Shown here piece after piece: positions 57,231-64,000 of a stretch of DNA of 64,000 nucleotides. Source of the stretch: Silene latifolia. Its lineage: Eukaryota > Streptophyta > Magnoliopsida > Caryophyllales > Caryophyllaceae. The DNA lies in assembly GCF_048544455.1 (NCBI RefSeq), contig NC_133530.1, positions 19,831,748 through 19,895,747 on the forward strand. Reading direction: 5' to 3'. A program made the position numbers and the translations under genes. Below the pieces are notes generated by a model, which saw only the letters and a program-made list of their open reading frames with translations, made no database searches and was not told the DNA's origin. Each line of letters begins with the position of its first letter. Position 1 is the first letter of the stretch.

Positions 57231-59279
57231 CTAAAAGACCCATATTAAAAGACACGAGGGTGATAAAATCACCCTCTTAGACCGACACAATACATTACTA
57301 TCATGAACTCACTAATATTCTACTTTGTATACGTTAGTATAACTCCTAAGGGCTCGCTTGGAATCAAAGTAATCTTTGGAGTAATACGAGGAGATTTGTG
57401 TTAGTGATGGTTTTGAAGGGTGGAAAGATGACGTGGGGGAGGAATAATTCCCTTTAACAATTATTACGTTCTCCTATTTCATTTCTATCTTCCATTACTG
57501 TCACTTCCTCCGTTTTCTTGATCATTTAATAACTCCATTAGTTTGCTTCGTCCTAAGCTAGCCCTGTATGACAGCCTCCAAGGGGTTCTTGATATTGAAA
57601 CCCCGGTTTGTTGGCTGTTTAAATGTGTGGTTCTAGTTTTCAGATGTAGTGTCAACGGTATTAACTTATCCTTCAATTATACTCCATATTTATGTTTTAT
57701 TGGCTTATGCTAATACGCTAGAAAAGACTGTTGCTTTTTATGATGAAAGAACTGTCCAAACTATTTTGTGTTTAGCGGTTGCTCTTTCAGGCGTTGCATC
57801 TCCGTAAAAAGAAAGCCTGTGCTTTTTCTGTTCTTTATTGTTCTTTTTCTCCTACATGGTTTTTGCTGTTGACTGCGGCCTTCATATGTTTTTATGCAAA
57901 CCACTACTTCAATAAAATTACCTGTCTTTGTTATTTTACCGGGTTTCACAAGAAAATTTGTCTTTTTGAACTCTCATGATCTCAGAAATTGCTGCAAACT
58001 GTGTATTAGCATTGCATTCACCAGTCACATTAATCTGCCATGGGAGACAGTCACTCAGTCAGTACTCTCAGTACTCCTGTCACAACTCTCGGGTACTCGC
58101 TCATCTCTACTCTATACTTCTTATTCATCAACCCTTTTATCTTCCAACACATTTGTTAATTTTCTCTTTTTTATTCATTGTTTTCTGTTGCAAAAAGAGT
58201 CCTGGTACACTCTTTTCTCATTTTTATTCATTTGTTTATTGGAGTCGTCTACAAGTTAGCAATTTAGCATCATATGCTGTTTATTAATTAACTTCATAAT
58301 TTCATGTGATATTCAACTGTAGAGCTTTTGATACATTAGCTGATCTCAACTCTTAACAACAGTACTTCAACAGCATAGCAATGTGCATTTCGGAAAGACC
58401 TGTACAGTTAGAGTTTGTATAATGGAGTATTTAAAATGGTATTATACAATTTTCGAGCTATGTTAATTGAGTTCGAAGCTGCTAAAGTGTTTTGAGAACT
58501 CCAAATCCTTGGAAATTGTAAAGGATAACGATAGTATAAAGGGGAATAACAATAACAAAGGGTTTTATTCGAGTTATAAGAGCCAAACATGCATTAAGTT
58601 GCATAGTTCCTTGTATATATTGCTTATAATTCTAGATGTGGAGATCTGTAGTGTGGTTCATTTTGGGGAATCAACCACGTTTCCGATAATATAGAGTACT
58701 CCGTATTAACTAAAAATCGGCTACAATTGAAATAGGTTGCATAGAGACCGTCTCTCCGGAGTTTTGGTGATACAACTATGACTTTAAATGTTATACGGAG
58801 TATAACTGATATAATTAATACCAAATTAAGTTACTTTTATATTAAAGGGACATGTAAGTCATCGATACTAAACTAAATCAACCCAAATATTTTTTTGGCT
58901 CATATTTTCAACAGTTGATTTTTTTTTTATCAACTTAGATGATTGCTATTACTAAACCATGACTAGTAAACCAACATTTACAAGCAATTTGTTGTTATGC
59001 GAATTTTGAGAACATGAAGTATATTGTTAAAGATGATGCTAATGCACGGGCTTTTCAACTAGTTACTTTACTAATTGAAGAATTATACTTATTCATTAGT
59101 CAAGTTTTTGGAACAATTAGATTCGATTTTAGGATAAAAAATTACAAATAAGAGTTAATTTATTAGGTTTAAGTAAAAGCATACGACATGGGAAAGTAAG
59201 AAAATTAACGATTACTTGACTAATAAGCTACTTTGCTAAATAATATACTAGAAAAGTAAGAAAACTAATGATTACTTGA
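57231..59279. other. Intergenic DNA downstream of the F-box gene
   Basis: No gene supported. A minus-strand stretch at 57485-57600 can be read as RTPWRLSYRASLGRSKLMEL, which is protein-like, but no exon signals or known family support it. The 58690-58800 region has inverted ACGGAGTA words and may be a MITE relic. The rest is AT-rich. Confidence 0.4.
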
Positions 59280-61541
59280 CTAAATCCAGCAACACGATGA
59301 CTGCACCTTCATGCCATAGAAATTGTCTATAGAATTAGCACTACCTGAAGTGTGATACTTGCCTGTGTCGAGCGAATAGAAGACAATCTCATTGTCCTTG
59401 CGCAATGGCAAATATATTCTATTTTTCATCACACTTTTTTCTGACTTGATGGAAAAAGACGATACAGAACTAACGAACAAGACGTGTTGTCCCAAAGTTT
59501 CTACTCTCATCCAACAATTGTCCGAAAAGTTGAATTTAAACACTTTAACCCAGCTTCCGTCTTTCCCAATAAAGACCGAGACAAGTTCTCCATCAAGCTC
59601 AACTAGATAGCTTGAATTGAGTTTCGTACCCTCCGTAGGAAATGGAAACTTATAGACATGCCAACTGACTTGTTCCAAAAATTTTAATTCTCCAAGACAA
59701 CCGTCCGTCCCAAGAAAATAAAACGCGTTCTTGTAATACACGGGACTGGTTTTATGATTAGCATAAAACGGGATATCCTCATCGGAATTGAAACCCATTT
59801 CAAAGTACTCCCACTCTTTATATGAAGCATCAAAACAACTGATTCTTACCTTTCCCCACCCAGCGATTCCAACGATCAGACAATCGGAAGAATTAGGACA
59901 AGTTGAAAATCCAAAAGTTGCACAATCCATTTCACAAGGAGGATACATCCCGGTCTCACGTTTGAAAGGATTCACGTACTGTAGAGTGTCTTCCTCGGAC
60001 CTTGAGAGTAGCCAACCATCCTTGCAATACTCGAAGTATGAGAGAAACTCGGAAGATTTCTTAAAGGTTAAAACAGTGTGTGAGACGTTCTCAAATGGAT
60101 CAAACAATTCATATGTTCCACTGTTATCCATACGAACCATGAACAAAGGGTACCGGGAATTAGCTCGCCATTGCTCCAAAGGGTTTTCTGCGTGAAGCCT
60201 CTTACAGGTTGCACGAAGATTCATGTAATCAAACAAATTCACAAACTTCATAACTGATTGTAAGACATCAAGAGGAAGTTCAAACATTTGCTTCCCTTCC
60301 CATTCTGGAACCTGTTGATTTATGTTTTTAATTTGCTCTGTTTCTTCACTAATCATTTGGTTCACTTCCCATTCTGTAAACAACCTGTCAATTTAACAGT
60401 TAAACAAACAAATTGTCAACAAGACACACACTGTGAGACCGTCGCATTACTGAATTTGCAAGTTAATAGAAAAAAGGTCTTACCTATTGTGATTCCCGGG
60501 CATAAACCAAGTAGGGCCATAGAACATCTGACGAGAGCTAGAATGAGGCAACAAAATAGTGTAGCTATCATCTTGTAAATCGTATGAATAGACTTGTTGA
60601 CTGCCGATGATTGAAAAGTACATACAATTCTCTTCAATGAAACCTCCTGATGATGATGATGATCTAGTGCCTGCCCAACACCAGGTGCAAGAGTGACTGC
60701 CTAGTAAAAATGCGCGATTCCTCAAAGACGTGACTTTTATCCACTGCATCTGTAAGAAATCTAGTCTCCAAACCCAGGCCTTAATGATATCCATGTTTCC
60801 CATATCGTCATCTGCCGTAAGCATTAACCTGATATAGTACAAGACACCACAAGATTCAACCATATAGATATCTAGTCGAGGAGACTGGAAATTGATATTT
60901 ACGGCTAGATGATCAACAATCATAGGATTCAAGGTGATTGAGTTGGAAGTGTCCCGAGCAAAATTGATACGCACAAATTTCCTTTCAAAAGAATTGTCCC
61001 CCCAAGTGCAGGCTGCGTAGCCATATATAACCCCTTCAAGTACACAAGCTGTTTCTATTTCAACTTTACTAGCACTGTCATGCTCAAGCCTTTGCTTGAC
61101 CCAACTACACCTATGGATCGCTGTAGGGGTGCATGAGAATGCTAGCCCCTCATGGAAAAACAACACAAGCTTACATGTTGTTTCAGGGTTATTGTTATTA
61201 TCAAGGTCAGGGGAATCCGTCAAGAGGCAAATTGAAGGCACTACATCGTCCTCTAGTTCAGGGGCAAATAATAATTCAGGAAGACGTAAAAACTGCGAGG
61301 TGACAGGGTTCCATAGGGAATAGATGGAGTAATTTTTACGATCTCTCAAGATCAACCAGCCTTGATGAGCAGCCACAATAATGTTCCTGTGTAATTCTGG
61401 GATTGTCTTCCAGCAAGAGTTTGTGTTGGTTCGGAATGTTTGCTTCTCGAGTTTATTAGACTTTTTGTTACCATGTGTGGCAATTAGCCATGGTACTTCT
61501 GCTAATGATGGTAACCTATATTTGTCTGACGACATTATCAA
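59280..61541 (-). CDS. F-box protein with a DUF295-type region on each side, two exons
   Basis: Exon 1 (60484-61541) and exon 2 (59280-60384) join across a 99 bp intron with an AATAG/GTAAGA donor and a TTGACAG acceptor; phases match, giving 720 residues. Residues 1-353 start MIMSSDKYRLPSLAEVPWLI and hold DUF295-like blocks: YSLWNPVTSQFLRLPEL, then QWIKVTSLRNRAFLLGS and CMYFS near 270-345. The F-box is at about 385-425 (MFELPLDVLQSVMKFV, then LRATCKRLH). A second DUF295-like half follows, ending with CWMRVETLGQHVLFV and NRIYLPL. F-box proteins usually bind SKP1 in SCF ubiquitin ligases; substrate unknown. The two halves are usually met as separate proteins. Splicing into one protein is inferred; two adjacent genes remain possible. 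No damage seen. Confidence 0.78.
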
Positions 61542-61615
61542 TTCGAGTTATTATAATTATAACTAAATAAGTTTGAGAAACAATACGTGTGCTTTCAACT
61601 TTGTATAAAGAGGAG

Positions 61616-61623
61616 TATTTATA
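61616..61623 (-). promoter_or_regulatory. TATA box of the F-box/DUF295 gene
   Basis: TATAAATA on the minus strand, about 75 bp before the ATG at 61541. Spacing suits a short leader. Confidence 0.6.
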
Positions 61624-62049
61624 GATTGGGAATTCACTGTTATTTGGTAATAATTCCATAAGCCTATTATACCTCGGATTAGGAATTGGTACATTACAAA
61701 GTATTTGTATTTTTACAAATCTTTACAACAAGATGCAATCTTTATAGAACTATGTAACAAAAACTCGAAAATTGATGCAATCTTTATCGACTAAACTCGT
61801 AAATCAACAATAAATCGCAATAACAAAACAAAAAAGCAATCACAAATTTGTTCAAAATCCATCAAAACCCAACATTTAATCAAAAAAACAATTTTCAATT
61901 CATCTACAAAAACTAACAAATAATAAAAAATCAAATGAACTAACACAAAATAAATAAAAATTAAAAAGACCTTAATATGAAGAATTAGCAGCACCCACAA
62001 ACTTAGGAAGAAGATCAGCTGCACTATTCAATCTCCTAAGATTTGGGTA
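61624..62049. other. Upstream region of the F-box gene and edge of a copia LTR
   Basis: AT-rich. On the minus strand 61978-62049 can be read as YPNLRRLNSAADLLPKFVGA, then ANSSY and a stop, a C-terminal-looking peptide cut by the LTR at 62050. It may be the last exon of a gene interrupted by the retrotransposon. Not assignable. Confidence 0.3.
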
Positions 62050-62313
62050 TGTTATAGCTAATTTGAGTCAGTTAGATAGTTTGTTACAAGTTTGGTAGTT
62101 AGTTACAAGTCGGTTACAGCTGGCTGGAAGTTTGTTACTTTGCCTATAAATACTATCCTCTAATCATTGATTCATTCATTCAATACATAATTTCATTGCC
62201 AATATTCTCTCATCCTTTTCCCTCTCTAAATTCAATTACTCGAGCTTCCATTAAAGCTCATGTAATTACTCTGGTTTAGTACTCGAATTATTCTGAATTC
62301 CTGTACTGTAACA
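62050..62313 (+). repeat. 5' LTR of a copia-type element (outer)
   Basis: Starts TGTTATAGCTAATTTGAGTC and ends TACTGTAACA. It contains TATAAATA near 62142 and a CATTCATTCAATACATAAT leader. It is followed after one base by TGGTATCAGTAGTC, a variant initiator tRNA-Met primer site. A short ATGGCGAAAGG at 62355 looks like the start of gag, broken by the next element at 62366. Confidence 0.7.
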
Positions 62314-62365
62314 CTGGTATCAGTAGTCTTCGAATCCTGTGACCTGGAGTTTCAATGGCGAAAGG

Positions 62366-64000
62366 TGTTAGGGTGCAAACTCATGTCCCACATCGGTAGA
62401 ATAAAGATGGAAGATCATCTTTATAAGTGTCCAGAAAATATAATAGTACGAGGACAATGATGTGGTCCTTGGTTTGAGGGGAGGTTTGTTGGGGTAGCAA
62501 CCCAAGTCCCACATTGGAAAAGAAGAGGAGTCTTACCTAGTTTATAAGAGACCCACCACTCTACTAGTATGAGGCCTTTTGGGAAGGAGCCCAAGAGTTA
62601 ATCCGTGAGGGCTTGGCCCAAAGAGGACAATATCGTACTATTATGGATTGTGGACATAGATGCAGCAGAGACCCAGCACGAGATATTCACGCTTCCGCAC
62701 AACAAGTGGTATCAGAGCCAGATTTATCTGAGCTCCTGAACTGGTAAGAAAGATGTCTGGGATGAGCGTGAAGATTGATAAATTCACGGGGAGGAATAGT
62801 TTTAGTCTATGGCAAATCAAGATGCGGACTTTGTTGAAACAACAAGGGTTGTGGGCGCCGCTTGTGAAGAAGGCGGCAGAACCCGTCACCATTGAGATGG
62901 TGTTTCGGAGGAGAAGGCACATTCAACAATTATGTTGTGTCTTCGATGATGTTATTATTGAAATCACGGAGGAGCAATCGCACGAGTCCGTGGTCAAAGC
63001 TTGAGAGTCTTTATATGACGAAGTCTTTAACCAATAAGTTGCTTCTGAAGTAACGTCTGTTCAGTCTAAAAATGCAGGAAGGTACTTCTCTCCGAGATCA
63101 CTTAGATCGGTTAAACACAATTTTATTAGAATTGCGTAATATTGATGTTAAAGTTGAGGACGAGGATGCCGCATTAATTCAAGTTAGTATCTTTGCCTTT
63201 GTCGTATGAGAATTTTGTGCAATCTTTCATTGTTGGTAAAGATCTTTGTGTCTCTAGAAGATGTTAGATCGTCTCTTCATACTAGAGAATTGCGCCATAA
63301 GGGCTGGTACGATTCTGAGATAATCGGGCCGCAGTTTAATAGCTAGCGGGGTTATGGACGAGGGGAAAGTGCGGGAAGAAAAATTATAAGAAGCCGTCTT
63401 ATTTCGGTTCTTCTAATTTCGCTGGTACCTCGGTACATATGATTTTAAGGGTCCTAAACCTACCGATATTTGTAACTTTGTAAAGGAAATGGGCATTGAA
63501 AATTTGATTGTCCCAAGAAAAATAAACGGACAAAGCACCGGATATCGGTGCAATAGAGATACCAACGAAGATGATTATGCTCTAGTTCTTTGATAAATAC
63601 ACGCATCCTAGTGATGTGTGGATTACGATTCGGGAGCAACCTATCACACATGTCCGCACCGGGAGTGGTTTACAACCTCAAGCGAGATAGAAGGTGACGA
63701 TATTTCTATGGCTAATGGTTCTATTTGTAAGACAGTTGGAATTGGCTCGATTAAACTATGGACACAAGATGGTAAATTACGCACATTGAACGAGGTTAGA
63801 CATGTTCTGATGACGAAGAATCGATTTCCTTAAGTGTGTTGGACGAGTAAAGGTTTGTTTTCATGGTGAAGGTGGAGTTCGAAAGTCTACAAGGGTTCGA
63901 ATGTGATTATGAAAGGTGTTAAGCGTGATACCTTGTATTGTTTTCAAGGTTCTACGTTGTCGGGTTTTGTTTACATTCGCATAGCAAGTTCAGTACTGTT
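62366..64000 (+). mobile_element. Ty1/copia element (inner), 5' part, runs off the window
   Basis: LTR 62366-62704 (TGTTAGGGTGCAAACTCATG ... CA), then the Met-tRNA primer site TGGTATCAGAGCC at 62707-62719, then gag and protease remnants. The LTR is related to that of the TRIM-like element at 50571-51433. The 3' half lies beyond the window. Confidence 0.88.
62753..63833 (+). pseudogene. copia gag and protease, broken
   Basis: gag begins MSGMSVKIDKFTGRNSFSLW and QIKMRTLLKQQGLW, the usual copia start (Tork/Tnt1-type). It continues in shifted frames (EEQSHESVV; SLRDHLDRLNTILLELRNID near 63090), with a damaged zinc knuckle near 63470-63510. The protease motif YDSGATYHTCPHREWFTT is at 63618. A stop occurs at 63831. 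The number of frameshifts excludes a working product. Confidence 0.85.

Noticed and set aside
57485-57949. Two short minus-strand ORFs with protein-like stretches
   Set aside because: No family recognised, no exon signals or promoter. Noted only as an unexplained stretch.
1-64000. tRNA, rRNA and small nuclear RNA genes
   Set aside because: I looked for tRNA B-box words (GGTTCGAATCC) and cloverleaf arms and found none convincing; the TGGTATCAGAGC matches are retrotransposon primer sites, not tRNA genes.

Overview
The window is plant nuclear DNA. It has intron-containing eukaryotic genes, AT-rich intergenic sequence, and heavy nesting of plant transposon families: Ty3/gypsy Tat-, Tekay- and Athila-like elements, Ty1/copia, Mutator-like, hAT, Stowaway-like and Helitron. 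The frequent 'acggagta' motifs, recognisable gene families and repeat style suggest a core eudicot, perhaps Caryophyllales. That placement is inference; no marker in the window settles the species.

Layout. 0-2 kb: first exon of an SGF29-like SAGA subunit gene on the minus strand, leaving the window at the left edge. 2.3-3.0 kb: small element with inverted ends. 4.6-7.2 kb: broken Mutator-like (MULE) transposase gene. 7.4-18.6 kb: subterminal minisatellite, then a 5.4 kb segment present twice head to tail. The segment carries MULE-type ends and two spliceable exons of an unidentified host-like gene. 19.7-27.9 kb: complete-ended, non-autonomous Tat-like LTR retrotransposon inserted in an (ATT)n microsatellite. 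It has broken gag and protease, no RT or integrase, minisatellites, and an antisense intron-containing gene with its own promoter. 30.8-36 kb: pseudogene of a wax synthase-like MBOAT acyltransferase, several small transposons, and an intact gene for a thioredoxin-fold, nucleoredoxin-like protein without redox cysteines. 36.5-46.6 kb: a non-autonomous Helitron split by a 9.2 kb Tekay/Del-like retrotransposon with perfect target duplications. 46.6-51.4 kb: MITE, MULE end, a second copy of part of the acyltransferase pseudogene, two decayed gypsy LTRs and a short LTR element without coding capacity. 51.4-59 kb: mostly non-coding, with MITEs and an orphan Athila-type integrase. 59.3-61.6 kb: an intact two-exon gene with an F-box between two DUF295-type regions. 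62.0-64.0 kb: one copia element inserted near the gag start of another, running off the right edge.

Only three loci look like functional host genes: SGF29 (partial), the nucleoredoxin-like gene and the F-box/DUF295 gene. All are on the minus strand and show no sign of acting together; these are independent plant genes separated by transposons. The most useful observations are the near-identical 5.4 kb tandem duplication (possibly an assembly artefact), the antisense gene in the Tat-like element, the exon capture inside MULE-type ends, the cysteine-free nucleoredoxin-like protein, and the nested Helitron/retrotransposon insertion.
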